From the NCBI RefSeq assembly GCF_030381805.1, contig NZ_JAUDRH010000004.1, positions 186,001 to 250,000 of the forward strand: 64,000 nucleotides of DNA, given 5' to 3'. This DNA is from Chlorogloeopsis sp. ULAP01 (GTDB taxonomy: Bacteria; Cyanobacteriota; Cyanobacteriia; Cyanobacteriales; Nostocaceae). Below the pieces are notes generated by a model, which was not told the origin of the DNA, did not search any database, and was given only the letters and a program-made list of their open reading frames with translations. A program made the position numbers and the translations under genes. Below are positions 1-9,164 of the stretch, piece after piece. How positions within the stretch are numbered: the first letter of the stretch is position 1; every line of letters starts with the position of its first letter.

Positions 1-1
1 C

Positions 2-130
2 GAATTAGAAACAGACTCAGAAACACTAGAAGATTCTATCAATAAAAAACCGATTGTACACTCAATTAAGACAAAAACTGGAGATACAACAAAACCCTTA
101 ACAACTGTTGGTTTTGCATCCATTGATTAG
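2..130 (+). CDS. 3' end of an unrecognised protein
   Basis: An open frame enters at the left edge and ends with TAG at 128-130, giving 42 residues rich in Glu, Asp, Lys and Thr and ending in ASID. A Rho-independent terminator follows 20 nt later, which supports a real gene end. The fragment is too short and too low in complexity to assign a family. The rest of the gene lies outside the window. Confidence 0.6.
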   Translation, partial: ELETDSETLEDSINKKPIVHSIKTKTGDTTKPLTTVGFASID

Positions 131-150
131 AAAAAAATGGCTAAATTTTA

Positions 151-179
151 GGGTTGCATCAGATAGCAACCCTTTTTTA
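151..179 (+). terminator. Rho-independent terminator of the upstream gene
   Basis: A perfect 7-bp stem GGGTTGC/GCAACCC with an 8-nt loop is followed directly by TTTTTTAT. It lies 20 nt after the stop of the partial gene on the same strand. Confidence 0.85.
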
Positions 180-311
180 TTTAGTACAAATTTAGTACAA
201 AGTTAAGTTTAGTAAAATACAGAAAAATCTCCACACAGCTAGACGTAATTATTTTTTGTGGAAAAATAAACTTAAACCTAAGATGTTAAGCATATATTTA
301 GGTTAATTATC

Positions 312-749
312 TTGAATCTACCCTCATTTTTGTGGTTGTGGAGAATCGCAGCGTGGTCGATGGGTTTATCGCTACTAGCCTATGTGCTACTAGCGAGTAT
401 GGGTATTTGGATGTTTCGTGCTAGAACTTTACAACAAGGTGAACCTGAGTGGTTACGCTCTCTCCACTACATCATCGGCTTTTGCATGGTTAGTTTAGTG
501 CTGCTTTTGCTACTTATTGGTATTATCGGTACTTATGGTCACTTTGGTTCTTTGGGACACTCGCCACACCTTTGGGCTGGGTTAATCAGTGTGGTGTTAG
601 TTTTGCTGTCTGCTGGCAGTGCGATGCAAATTCGTGTCAGAAAACCTTGGGCAAGGCGCATTCACATCGGTGCTAATATTGCCCTATTCTTTGCTTTTGC
701 TTGGGTTTCACTCACTGGTTGGATTGTGGTACAAAAGTATTTGCCTTAA
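312..749 (+). CDS. DUF4079-like membrane protein
   Basis: A 145-residue integral membrane protein with four likely helices (about residues 8-35, 52-75, 87-105 and 120-140). Conserved-looking features are WLWRIAAWSMG near the N-terminus, HYIIG, GHSPHLWAG and a C-terminal FAWVSLTGW segment. The layout and the spaced histidines (52, 77, 83, 86, 118) match what I recall of cyanobacterial DUF4079, which resembles b561-type haem membrane proteins. Haem binding is inference. The start is a TTG without a strong ribosome site; an in-frame ATG lies at 360 but would remove most of the first helix, so the TTG is preferred. No operon partner is evident. Confidence 0.7.
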   Translation: MNLPSFLWLWRIAAWSMGLSLLAYVLLASMGIWMFRARTLQQGEPEWLRSLHYIIGFCMVSLVLLLLLIGIIGTYGHFGSLGHSPHLWAGLISVVLVLLSAGSAMQIRVRKPWARRIHIGANIALFFAFAWVSLTGWIVVQKYLP

Positions 750-952
750 TAGTCAAGAGCAATTAGTTATTGGTAAATGAGAAAAAGAGCGATCACATTT
801 ACAACCTTGATTCTTAATTATTAGATGACAAGGTTCACAAAGTGCAATCATCTAGATTTTTAACTATTCTTGCCGGAAGTCTCCCGGTGATGAAGCGCTC
901 TTTGCTTAATCCTAGCTAGTATATAGTTAAAGTTAAGAATTGTGATGGAGCC

Positions 953-1513
953 GTGACAGCTAACTCAGTTAATTCCTTGCCTGCAATTTTTCGCCTATCT
1001 CCCTTAATTCGGATCACACTTTTAAGTTTATATGTAGCACTAACAGTACCTTTACCTTTTTTAGCTCAGGTAACAAATGCACCTGTACCACCAATTTTAT
1101 TGTGGTTAGGAATTAGTATTGGCTTAGTTGCTTTGTATGCGGCATTAACGGAACGTGTAATTGTAGATGATCAAGGTATTCAGGTAGCTTATCCTAAATG
1201 GGTACCACATTTTTTTCGTAAAGGTTGGTCGTTACCTTGGGCTGAAGTGAAGCAATTAAAACCCCGTACTACCGGGCAAGGGGGACTGGTTTACTATTTT
1301 CTCGCTCAAGATGGAAAAGCTTATTTACTACCAATGCGTGTAGTAGGCTTTTCCCGGTTGGTAAAGCTGGTGCAAGAAAAGACGGGCATAGATACAACTG
1401 ATGTCTACCCTTTAGCCCAACCGTGGATGTATTTGATCTTATTAATATTTACGCTACTGTTATTGTTGGTAGATGGCTGGACAATTTCCACTGCCCTAGC
1501 GCAAATCAATTAA
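953..1513 (+). CDS. conserved membrane protein, PH-like cytosolic insert
   Basis: A 186-residue protein with two N-terminal membrane helices (about 20-40 and 46-66), a soluble middle (about 67-150) and a C-terminal helix (about 157-176). The middle part reads as beta-rich (TERVIVDDQGIQVAYP, then a WAEVKQLKP stretch), as in bacterial PH-like membrane proteins. That fold is an inference from pattern only. The start is GTG preceded by GGAG at good spacing. No function is known to me. Confidence 0.65.
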   Translation: MTANSVNSLPAIFRLSPLIRITLLSLYVALTVPLPFLAQVTNAPVPPILLWLGISIGLVALYAALTERVIVDDQGIQVAYPKWVPHFFRKGWSLPWAEVKQLKPRTTGQGGLVYYFLAQDGKAYLLPMRVVGFSRLVKLVQEKTGIDTTDVYPLAQPWMYLILLIFTLLLLLVDGWTISTALAQIN

Positions 1514-1664
1514 AGTTCAAGCCTAGCAATAGATAAGGCAACGGATTTTGCAAGAAGAACTCAGTTGTCAGAACTCAGAATAATTTTTCTATTTTCTATA
1601 TTCACCAGTTCTGAGTTCTGATTATAGAGATCTAAAATTAGTAATCACAAAGTAAAGGCTGAAT

Positions 1665-2432
1665 TTGGAAACTTTTCCTCATGCAAAACTGCGGTTAGAG
1701 CAAGTTAGTTTATATACAAAATTATCGGGTAACCAACAAGGATATCCGATATTACAAGATATTTCTTTTGAGGTGTTTGAGGGCGATCGCATTGCGATTG
1801 TTGGGCCTTCAGGGGCTGGGAAAACTCACTTATTACGTCTGCTTAACCGTTTGAGTGAACCAACCAGTGGCAAAATATATTTAGACAATCAGGAGTACAA
1901 TCAAATTCCTGTTTTACAACTGCGCTCGCAAGTTATACTCGTACCCCAAGAGTCAAAGCTGTTGGGAATGACAGTCAAAGAAGCTTTGGCTTACCCTCTT
2001 GTTTTACGTGGTTTGCCCAAACAGACAATTCAGCAAAGAGTGAGCAACTGGATAGAACAGCTGCACATTCCCAATGATTGGCTAGGACGAACAGAAGTGC
2101 AACTTTCTGCGGGGCAACGTCAGCTAGTAGCGATCGCTCGTGCTTTAACTATTCAACCGCAAATTCTACTATTGGATGAGCCTACTTCTGCTTTAGATGC
2201 AGCTACAACTTCCCGTGTGATGCACATCCTCACTCAACAGGCTCAAAGTCATAAAACTACTATTTTGATGGTAAATCATCAACTGGAGATAGCTCAGGTG
2301 TTTTGCACACGGCTATTACACTTGGTGCAAGGAGGTTTATTGGTAAATCAGAGCGCTTCGAGTGTGGATTGGAATAAATTACGAGAAAGTTTAATACAAG
2401 CAGAAGCAGAAGCTAATGAAGAATGGGGATAG
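1665..2432 (+). CDS. ABC transporter ATP-binding protein (FetA/YbbL-like)
   Basis: A 255-residue ABC ATPase. Walker A GPSGAGKT is at 47-54, the signature LSAGQ at 147-151, Walker B ILLLDEP at 167-173, and the switch His lies in MVNHQLE near 203-209. Short length and a Q-loop region reading VPQESKLLGMTV recall the FetA/YbbL group, which pairs with a FetB/UPF0014 permease for metal export. No permease gene is adjacent, so the substrate is open. The start is TTG with AAAGG upstream. The C-terminus ends in a Glu/Ala-rich tail. The ATPase call is firm; the subgroup is tentative. Confidence 0.85.
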   Translation: METFPHAKLRLEQVSLYTKLSGNQQGYPILQDISFEVFEGDRIAIVGPSGAGKTHLLRLLNRLSEPTSGKIYLDNQEYNQIPVLQLRSQVILVPQESKLLGMTVKEALAYPLVLRGLPKQTIQQRVSNWIEQLHIPNDWLGRTEVQLSAGQRQLVAIARALTIQPQILLLDEPTSALDAATTSRVMHILTQQAQSHKTTILMVNHQLEIAQVFCTRLLHLVQGGLLVNQSASSVDWNKLRESLIQAEAEANEEWG

Positions 2433-2500
2433 ATAGTGGTTAGTGATTAGTGGATAGTGGAAAATTGGCAATTAACTACTATCTACTAACTACTGTACGG

Positions 2501-2556
2501 GCGGGTTTAAAAGATAAATCCTCGGTTTTAAACGAAAGATAATCAGTAAAACCCGC
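2501..2556. repeat. 56-bp palindromic intergenic element, copy 1
   Basis: The ends GCGGGTTT and AAACCCGC pair. The inner halves carry AGATAAAT and GATAATC. The same 56-57 bp unit occurs at 8718, 12564, 20830 and, inverted, at 28856. It is followed to about 2660 by GC-rich mosaic modules (CGACGCCAGGTGCTACAAC occurs twice). Confidence 0.85.
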
Positions 2557-2694
2557 ACGGCAGTCGCTACAACCGGGGGAACCCGACGCGCCAGGTGCTA
2601 CAACCGGGGAAACCCGACGCCAGGTGCTACAACGCGGGAAACCCGCGCAACGCACTGCCTCCCCTACTAACCACTACCTACTAGCTACTAACTT

Positions 2695-3468
2695 TTATAT
2701 TTGAGTAGTAACAGTTGAATGATGATTGTTGAACCTCTGTGCTGTTAATTTTGTTTGTGAGTGTACCATATTAGTGTTATTATTTAAAATTTCCATGTTG
2801 AAACGATATCCCACGTTACGAATAGTTTGAATTAAACTGGGTTGTCGCGGATCTAGTTCAACTTTTTTCCGCAATGATAAAACGTGAGTATCTATAGTGC
2901 GGGGATTGTCGATAGCATCAGGCCAAGCACGGCGTAGCAATTCCGATCTACTCAAAGGCACTCCTCCAGCTTGTGCTAGAACATACAGCAAGCTGAATTC
3001 TTGGGGGGTTAAATCAATAAACTCCCCTTGAAAACGGACGCGACGCTGCACTAGATCAATTTGCAACGTCCCATAATCTAAATAAGCTGGAGCAGCAGGT
3101 GTGCGCTTGCGACGAATGAGTGCCTCTACTCGTGCTAGAAACTCCTGCATCCCAAAAGGTTTACAGAGATAGTCATCTGCCCCCGCCTTCAAGCCAGCAA
3201 CAATATCAGCTTCAGTACTTCGGGCAGATAGCATTAAGATCAATGGCTGTTGTTGACGATGTAACCAACGGCAAAACTCAATACCATCCCCATCAGGCAA
3301 GTCAGCATCTAAGATGACTAGTGTTGGTTGATGGCTTAAAAAAACTTCCCTTGCCTGATAAATACTTGCAGCTTGATGCACCCGATAGTCCAGTTGTTGC
3401 AAGTGCCAGCCAAGCAACGACCTCAGATGGGGATTTCCCTCAACGATTTCAATACAAACCGAACCCAC
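2695..3468 (-). CDS. nblR: OmpR/PhoB-type response regulator, NblR-like
   Basis: A 257-residue DNA-binding response regulator. The receiver domain covers about 1-115 with phospho-acceptor Asp54 (VILDADLPDG), Lys103 in LCKPFG and Ser81 after LIML. The winged-helix effector domain covers about 128-225 (LTPQEFSLLYVL, the RTIDTHVLSLRKK recognition region, GYRF). A 30-residue polar tail follows. Residues 9-11 read V-E-G, so the usual acidic pair beside the active site is reduced to one Glu. Overall sequence fits the cyanobacterial NblR group, which controls phycobilisome degradation and stress acclimation; that name is from memory of the family, not a search. The start is GTG. The gene is monocistronic. 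Confidence 0.7.
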   Translation of the reverse strand: MGSVCIEIVEGNPHLRSLLGWHLQQLDYRVHQAASIYQAREVFLSHQPTLVILDADLPDGDGIEFCRWLHRQQQPLILMLSARSTEADIVAGLKAGADDYLCKPFGMQEFLARVEALIRRKRTPAAPAYLDYGTLQIDLVQRRVRFQGEFIDLTPQEFSLLYVLAQAGGVPLSRSELLRRAWPDAIDNPRTIDTHVLSLRKKVELDPRQPSLIQTIRNVGYRFNMEILNNNTNMVHSQTKLTAQRFNNHHSTVTTQI

Positions 3469-4024
3469 GGTGGCAAGACCCCTTAGCGTGCATGACTTTC
3501 AAAGTAACAAAGCCTCTATCTTAGGTTTTGTAACCCTTGTTACTTCAATAGCTATTGACTTTTAATTTACTCATACTACATCTGACTAAATATTCACTCA
3601 AAAGCCTTGCCCCAAGCCAAGTTAGTCATTTTATTAAATTTTTGTTATTATTGTTAAAAGTTTTTTAGTTAAGTGTGCTGTTTACAAACTATTTACCAAA
3701 GAAAAGCTAGTGTGTTGGTTTTCTACAAACAAAAATTAATCTCACCTATATTTTTGGCTAGAAAAAGAAGCTGCTAAAAACAATCCTTAAGCAAATCGAT
3801 AAATTTTGAGGCGCTAGTTGTAGATTTTTAATATAACGATCGCTTCTCAACCCATCAACTTTCCTGTTTTCTAGCTTAGGATTGATTTAGACTACAACTT
3901 ATAAGGTGTATCTCCCACAGCAGATGATAGAGGTTTGAAATTTATATCAAACTGAAAGTGATACTTCACTTTTAAGCGTGAATAATTTACAATTCTCATT
4001 CCAAAGAGATTTTTATAGCAGAAT
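3469..4024. other. 556-bp AT-rich intergenic region between divergent genes
   Basis: It holds the upstream regions of the NblR-like gene (minus) and of the small gene at 4025 (plus). I see no ORF, hairpin of note or known operator in it. Confidence 0.5.
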
Positions 4025-4276
4025 ATGCTCCAAGACACACAAACCATCCGCTATTACCAAAGATTAACCGACGCCTTCGTCGAGTTGTGGAATCGCGGTT
4101 ATCGCACTGATGATATGCGGATGTATTTGGATGGTTATCTAGCCGCGCTGCGACACAGTAATGCCATTGAACCTTATTTGATCCATCGTCTAGAGGAGGA
4201 AGCTACCCGCTATTTATATGATGTGTCAAATTTTACAATGACGCAACCTGAACCTGAACCAGATTACTATAAGTGA
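4025..4276 (+). CDS. small conserved cyanobacterial protein (DUF6761-like)
   Basis: An 83-residue, mostly helical acidic protein starting MLQDTQTIRYYQRLTDA. A central block (NRGYRTDDMRMYLDGYLAAL) and a block ending in LEEEATRYLYD look conserved. I recall this as the cyanobacterial DUF6761 type; no function is known. It has an ATG start and a clear terminator about 110 bp downstream, and it stands alone. Confidence 0.75.
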   Translation: MLQDTQTIRYYQRLTDAFVELWNRGYRTDDMRMYLDGYLAALRHSNAIEPYLIHRLEEEATRYLYDVSNFTMTQPEPEPDYYK

Positions 4277-4389
4277 CTTTTTATATTAGTCATTTATAGT
4301 TACTACCGATTGACGCAGGCTATTATAGCATGATTCTTGTCTGAGTCAACCATGGTAATGGTGTGAAATTTGGAGATTTTTGAGCAATC

Positions 4390-4434
4390 AATCCCCTGTT
4401 GGCGTTCAAGACTTGCAACCGAGGGGATTTTTTG
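4390..4434 (+). terminator. Rho-independent terminator
   Basis: The stem AATCCCCT/AGGGGATT closes a 24-nt loop and is followed by a run of T. It lies downstream of the small gene ending at 4276. Confidence 0.7.
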
Positions 4435-4439
4435 TGGGG

Positions 4440-4760
4440 TAGTAAAAAAGGCAGGAAGCAGTAGATGCAGTAGATCGGAGCAGCTACTTACCCTACCCTG
4501 CGGGAACCCTCTACTTTACAGAAGCCGTACCTACGGAAGCCGCTAGCTAACGCAATGCCTGACGGCGAACGCGTCTACCGCGTCTACGAGGGAATGGGAA
4601 CACCCTGCGGGAAGGGCTTTGCCCAACAGTGTACAGAAGTCGCTAGCTAACGCAACGCCTGACGGCGAATATGCAAGAGCGTAGGTACGGCGTATCGGTT
4701 GGTAGGCAGAGGAGGCGCGAGTTCGCCACCTGCGGGCGAACAAGGAGCACCGTGGCAGAA
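4440..4760. repeat. GC-rich repeat mosaic with an internal ~32-bp direct repeat
   Basis: The block around 4537-4568 (GCTAGCTAACGCAATGCC then TGACGGCGAA) recurs at 4636-4668 with two changes. Between them lie CTGCGGGAA-type modules like those in the other intergenic mosaics. Short ORFs crossing it are products of the repeat, not genes. Confidence 0.75.
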
Positions 4761-4908
4761 GGTAGTCGCCATGAATAAAATTCACCACCAAGTTATGAAA
4801 AAGGCTTCTTTCCCCTACACCCTCCGAGTTTGTAATTTAGGCAGCCATGAAAAAGGTGCGCAACGCGATCGCATCACCCACCTCATGGATCTAACATTTC
4901 TTTACAAC

Positions 4909-5232
4909 TTACGAAGCTAGAGCCACTTCTACCATTTGTTGCAATTCGCCTTTTTGGTAAAGTTCAATCATAATATCTGAACCACCAATGAATTGACCGT
5001 TGATATAAACTTGGGGAATTGTGGGCCAGTTGGAGTATTCTTTAATTCCCTGACGGATTTCGTAGTCATCTAGAATATTAACGGTTTCAAAGGGAACTCC
5101 TAATGTGTTTAAAATCTGTACAACATTGTTGGAGAAGCCGCACATAGGCATTAACTTAGTTCCCTTCATGAAAACTAAAATCTTGTTTTCTTTTACTAAA
5201 TTGTCAATTCGCTCTTTGAGTTCTGGTGTCAT
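4909..5232 (-). CDS. grxD: monothiol glutaredoxin (Grx4/CGFS type)
   Basis: A 107-residue glutaredoxin fold with the monothiol active site CGFS at 31-34, preceded by the Lys of FMKGT, the TIPQVYINGQFIGG cis-Pro and glutathione-site region at about 70-84, and SDIM after it. CGFS glutaredoxins bind a [2Fe-2S] cluster with glutathione and work in iron-sulfur transfer and iron sensing, often as a heterodimer with BolA. Here bolA lies 73 bp upstream on the same strand, so the pair is very likely co-transcribed. Length is normal for the family. Confidence 0.95.
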   Translation of the reverse strand: MTPELKERIDNLVKENKILVFMKGTKLMPMCGFSNNVVQILNTLGVPFETVNILDDYEIRQGIKEYSNWPTIPQVYINGQFIGGSDIMIELYQKGELQQMVEVALAS

Positions 5233-5305
5233 AGTCTTTTGGGATTTTCTGTTACTTATAGGTCGTTAGTCATTCATCCATAGTACCTAGTGCAAAAATT
5301 TTTGA

Positions 5306-5557
5306 CTATTGACTGCTTTGCCAAGCTTCAGGAGTATAGGTTTTTAGCGCCAAGGCATGGATTGCTTCAGTGGACATCGCTTGTTGTAGCGCACCATAAA
5401 CCAACTGGTGTTGTTGCACTAATCCTTTACCTGCAAACTGCGATGAAACTACTGTGACTTGATAGTGATCGCCGCCACCAGTCAAGTCTTGCACCTGAAT
5501 CTGGGCGTCTGGCAGTTCCGCCTTGATCATTGTTTCAATCTGCTGCGGACTAATCAT
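5306..5557 (-). CDS. bolA: BolA family protein
   Basis: An 83-residue BolA/IbaG-type protein: an N-terminal helix (ISPQQIETMIKAELPDA), the beta hairpin with GGGDHYQVTVVS, then VQQHQLVYGALQQAM and a C-terminal HALALKTYTPEAW. The His in the HALALK region is the expected cluster ligand in BolA-Grx complexes. It is the first gene of a two-gene unit with the monothiol glutaredoxin, matching the known functional pairing. Confidence 0.93.
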   Translation of the reverse strand: MISPQQIETMIKAELPDAQIQVQDLTGGGDHYQVTVVSSQFAGKGLVQQHQLVYGALQQAMSTEAIHALALKTYTPEAWQSSQ

Positions 5558-5786
5558 CGCAATTCCTATAAAACTTCTCTTCTATTATTAGCAATTATTT
5601 ATTCTATGACTTGCCAACATGGGATTTAGCAAGTTTAGGCAGAATCGCGCTTTCTAGCTAATATTTTTGGCAAGTGCGTTTTCTTTGACATTTACAAACC
5701 CATCCTACCACTTAGATATGCAAAAGCCCGCCTACCTACTGGCGGCGGTCTATAAAAGAAACTGATGCCAGGTATAGGTACTGTAA

Positions 5787-6392
5787 TTACTTCTGAGATG
5801 AGGAAGAGGTACTGTTTGCTCCTCTGGGGAAAGGAGCATCAACAAACCCCAACTCCAATAATTGCTGGTAAGCTTTCTTACCTAAATCCCGCGTTGGATT
5901 TTGACTTTTAACAATTTGAATTAGTAATGGTACTGCCAATTCTGGTTTATTTTGCGCTCTGTGTACAAGGGCTAATTGATAGGTAGCTTCGTCTCGCATT
6001 TGAGCTGTTTCTAGTGCCTTTTTTCGCTGGGCATCGGCAACTCTATTGTCAATACCAGAAAAACTAGAGTTGAGATCTTGGTAGAAATTTGATAGCTGAT
6101 TAAAAACTAATCGTGCTTCTTGGAGTTTCTTCGCAGCAGCATCATAATTTTGAGAATTAACAGCTTGGCTTGCCTCTGACATCAAACGCTTACCTCCGTC
6201 AAGGCTCAAAATACTGTTATTTTGAACTGCTGGGCGGAGATTGTTAGGATTATTGGGATCAATAGGTTGTGGTTGGTTGGGAGTATTTGTTAGCGTTGGT
6301 TGTTGAGCATTAACAGGTAATAGCAGGCTAAGGGCTGCTATGACTGATAAAAAACTGAAGCGAATTATGGGGACAGTTACTGCCGACTTCAT
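5787..6392 (-). CDS. exported protein with helical repeat-like C-terminus
   Basis: 201 residues. An N-terminal signal peptide (about 1-29, cleavage likely after VNAQ) is followed by a Pro/Asn/Gln-rich linker (30-58) and an alpha-helical domain. The segments YDAAAKKLQEARLVFNQL, then ATYQLALVHRAQNKPELAV and GKKAYQQLLELGF resemble TPR-like helical hairpins. It is probably periplasmic. It is divergent from the protease at 6565, sharing a 170-bp promoter region. I do not recognise a named family. Confidence 0.7.
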   Translation of the reverse strand: MKSAVTVPIIRFSFLSVIAALSLLLPVNAQQPTLTNTPNQPQPIDPNNPNNLRPAVQNNSILSLDGGKRLMSEASQAVNSQNYDAAAKKLQEARLVFNQLSNFYQDLNSSFSGIDNRVADAQRKKALETAQMRDEATYQLALVHRAQNKPELAVPLLIQIVKSQNPTRDLGKKAYQQLLELGFVDAPFPRGANSTSSSSQK

Positions 6393-6564
6393 GGGATAAA
6401 TTTATGCAACTACTAAACAAAAAATTATAGGAACTTCGGGTATCTTAACTCTGTTTCGGACTTTGACCCAACAAAGCCATATCTTGAAGTTTCTCCGATC
6501 TAGACTGCAAATGAATCAAATCATGTTCCCATTGCCTCTTTAATCGTATTTTAAATGAGTAGCC

Positions 6565-8667
6565 ATGAACGATCGCCTAAATTCCTCTGAGGTTTCTTCT
6601 GTTGGAGTATCCACAACTAGTCTGGGGTTGATTTTACAACGTGGTGGCGAAGAATTGATATTAGAAAAAGTGAGCGATCGCTTTACCATTCGTCCTGTTG
6701 ATAACATTTCCCCTCAACAATTATCCCAAGCAAATTGGGGCAGTTGGTGTCGCAGTATCCCCAAAGCAAAACTGGCTTTATTCGCCGTTGCACCCACCCA
6801 ACTAGACAGAGCTATGGCTGGAGCGCGTGCTTCTCAAAATGTGGCATTTGCCAGTCATGTTTACCAAATCAAAGATAATCCTACAGCGAAAGTTTATTTA
6901 ACTGACCAAATTACAATTCAATTTGCTTCCTGGGTAGATACTGCCACTATTAATGCCATTACCACAAAATTTGGCTTAGTCCAAGTTAAATCTGTTCCTA
7001 CTCTTGCCAATACTTTTGTTTTTTTAGTTAGTGAACAAGCTACAGAAAATCCAATCAAAATTACCAATCATTTGATTTCATTGCCAGAGATTTTAGTTGC
7101 TGAACCGAATATCATTGTTCATCAACAACATCATTACCAACCGCGAGATCCTCTCTATCCGCAGCAATGGTATCTCAATCATAAAGGCGGTAATCAATTG
7201 GCTAATGGTTCTCATATTTCTGTAGAAAACGCTTGGGATATTACTCGCGGTGTTCGTTCTGTGGTGGTGGCAGTGGTAGACGATTCTTTTGATTTAAACC
7301 ACCCAGATTTTCAAGGTAGTGGGAAAATTGTTGCTCCCAGAGATTTCAAAGAAAATGACTTTTTGCCCTTACCTGACGAGCAAGAAACTAGCCACGGTAC
7401 AGCTTGCGCGGGAATAGCATTGGCAGAAGAAAATGGTACGGGCATTGCTGGAGTTGCTCCTGGTTGTGCTTTGATGCCCATTCGTACTACTGGCTTTTTA
7501 GATGATGAATCTATCGAGGCGATTTTCGATTGGGCGACTGAAAAAGGGGCTAGTATAATTTCTTGCAGTTGGGGAGCATCAGCAATTTACTTCCCATTGT
7601 CCTTGCGCCAACGTACTGCTATTACTCGTGCTGCCACTAAAGGACGTAATGGTAAGGGCTGTGTGATTTTATTTGCTGCGGGGAATGCCAATCGTCCAAT
7701 TAATGGCATCGTATACGAACAGGGATGGGAAAAAAATATTATTAAAGGTAATACCAAATGGTTAAGTGGATTTGCGGTACACCCAGATGTCATTGCGGTG
7801 GCTGCTTCCACTAGTTTGAATAAAAAAGCTGCTTACAGTAATTGGGGAAGTAATATTTCAGTTTGTGCGCCTAGTAACAACGCTTCACCAGGGATGTGGT
7901 TTCAAGAAACAGGTTATATCTATACCCAGCCTGCGATCGCCACAGCAATTTCTGGGCGAGGTATGTTCACTACCGATCAGGTAGGGGCTGCTGGCTATGA
8001 TTCGAGCAACTTTACTGATAACTTTGGCGGAACTTCCAGTGCTACTCCCGTAGTTGCAGGTGTAGCAGCACTGATTTTATCTGTGAATCCTGACTTGAGT
8101 GCCAAACAAGTAAAACGCATTCTGGAAGAAACTGCTGATAAAATTGTTGACCTTGATGCTGATGCCCAATTAGGTTTACGTTATGGCAGTTACGATGAGA
8201 ACGGTCATTCCCAATGGTTTGGTTATGGGAAGGTGAATGCTTTGCGGGCAGTGCAAGCAGCACAACAGCTAAGAACAGCCATGATCAGCGCTACCCGGCA
8301 AATCGGAGGACACAATCATAATCAGGTTTTAATTCCAGATAACGATCCACAAGGAATTAAAAGCGCGATCGCTATTTCTGACTCTAGTCTGGTAAAAGAT
8401 ATTCAGGTAAGCGTTAACATTACTCACGATTTTTTAGGCGATCTAGAGATTTATTTGATTGCTCCGAACAATCATCTTGTATTACTGCAAAATCGCACTT
8501 TAGGACGCCGCAGCGAATTACAAGCTACTTACACAGTACAATCACACCCAATCCTCCAGCAGTTACTGTCTTTGCCAGCCAATGGGCGTTGGCAATTGTG
8601 GATGATTGATCACGTATCGCAAGATGTAGGCAGACTGAATAACTGGGAATTAGCTTTGGGAATTTAG
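6565..8667 (+). CDS. subtilisin-like serine protease with C-terminal P domain
   Basis: 700 residues. An N-terminal region (about 1-190) is probably a propeptide-like domain. The S8 catalytic domain (about 200-570) has Asp239 in VVDDSFDLNHP, His277 in ETSHGTACAG, oxyanion Asn374 in AAGN and Ser491 in GGTSSATP. A proprotein-convertase P domain (about 598-700) contains DFLGDLEIYLIAP and NGRWQLWMID. This is the arrangement of cyanobacterial calcium-dependent proteases such as PrcA; identity with that gene is not certain. No signal peptide is visible, so a cytoplasmic role is likely. The ATG start follows GAGTAGCC. It stands alone. Confidence 0.9.
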   Translation: MNDRLNSSEVSSVGVSTTSLGLILQRGGEELILEKVSDRFTIRPVDNISPQQLSQANWGSWCRSIPKAKLALFAVAPTQLDRAMAGARASQNVAFASHVYQIKDNPTAKVYLTDQITIQFASWVDTATINAITTKFGLVQVKSVPTLANTFVFLVSEQATENPIKITNHLISLPEILVAEPNIIVHQQHHYQPRDPLYPQQWYLNHKGGNQLANGSHISVENAWDITRGVRSVVVAVVDDSFDLNHPDFQGSGKIVAPRDFKENDFLPLPDEQETSHGTACAGIALAEENGTGIAGVAPGCALMPIRTTGFLDDESIEAIFDWATEKGASIISCSWGASAIYFPLSLRQRTAITRAATKGRNGKGCVILFAAGNANRPINGIVYEQGWEKNIIKGNTKWLSGFAVHPDVIAVAASTSLNKKAAYSNWGSNISVCAPSNNASPGMWFQETGYIYTQPAIATAISGRGMFTTDQVGAAGYDSSNFTDNFGGTSSATPVVAGVAALILSVNPDLSAKQVKRILEETADKIVDLDADAQLGLRYGSYDENGHSQWFGYGKVNALRAVQAAQQLRTAMISATRQIGGHNHNQVLIPDNDPQGIKSAIAISDSSLVKDIQVSVNITHDFLGDLEIYLIAPNNHLVLLQNRTLGRRSELQATYTVQSHPILQQLLSLPANGRWQLWMIDHVSQDVGRLNNWELALGI

Positions 8668-8717
8668 GAGACAAGGTGCAGGGGTAGAGGGGAAAGTAAC
8701 TACTAACTACTGTACGG

Positions 8718-8773
8718 GCGGGTTTAAAAGATAAATTGTCGGTTTGAACTCAAAGATCATCAACAAAACCCGC
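8718..8773. repeat. 56-bp palindromic intergenic element, copy 2
   Basis: Ends GCGGGTTT and AAACCCGC, same unit and orientation as the copy at 2501. It is preceded by CTAACTACTGTACGG and followed by CACGGCAGTCGCTACAAC, as in the first copy. Confidence 0.85.
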
Positions 8774-8881
8774 ACGGCAGTCGCTACAACGCCCTTAACC
8801 CGACGCCAGGTGACGCCAGGTGCTACCCTGCGGGAAGCCGCCCTCCGGGCGTCTACAACGCGCTTAACCCGCAAGGGCGCA

Positions 8882-9137
8882 CTGGCTCCTTTATGCCGGG
8901 GAACCCGTCCACCCTCCGGGTACCCGGAGGGTACGCCCTTGGCGTACAGCAGTCCCCCAACCCTTACGGGAAGCCTTACCCTTCGGGAACGTCTTCGACG
9001 AACAGGTTCAGGGGTTCGCAATCGTGACGGGAACCGCCAAGACTGCGACCCCCTCACCGCTTTGCGTCTACGCCGGGAACCGCCTTTGGTGGTGGGCTGC
9101 TTCACCGCACTGGCTCCGCAAGGGCGCGCTGCCTCCC
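8882..9137. repeat. ~255-bp GC-rich mosaic repeat, copy 1
   Basis: Nearly identical, in inverted orientation, to 20498-20752. It starts with CTGGCTCCTTTATGCCGGGG and ends with CGCGCTGCCTCCC. It contains several short palindromes, such as GGGTACCCGGAGGGTAC. ORFs in both strands of this block are repeat-derived. Confidence 0.85.
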
Positions 9138-9164
9138 CTACTAACCACTAAAACCCCTCACAAA

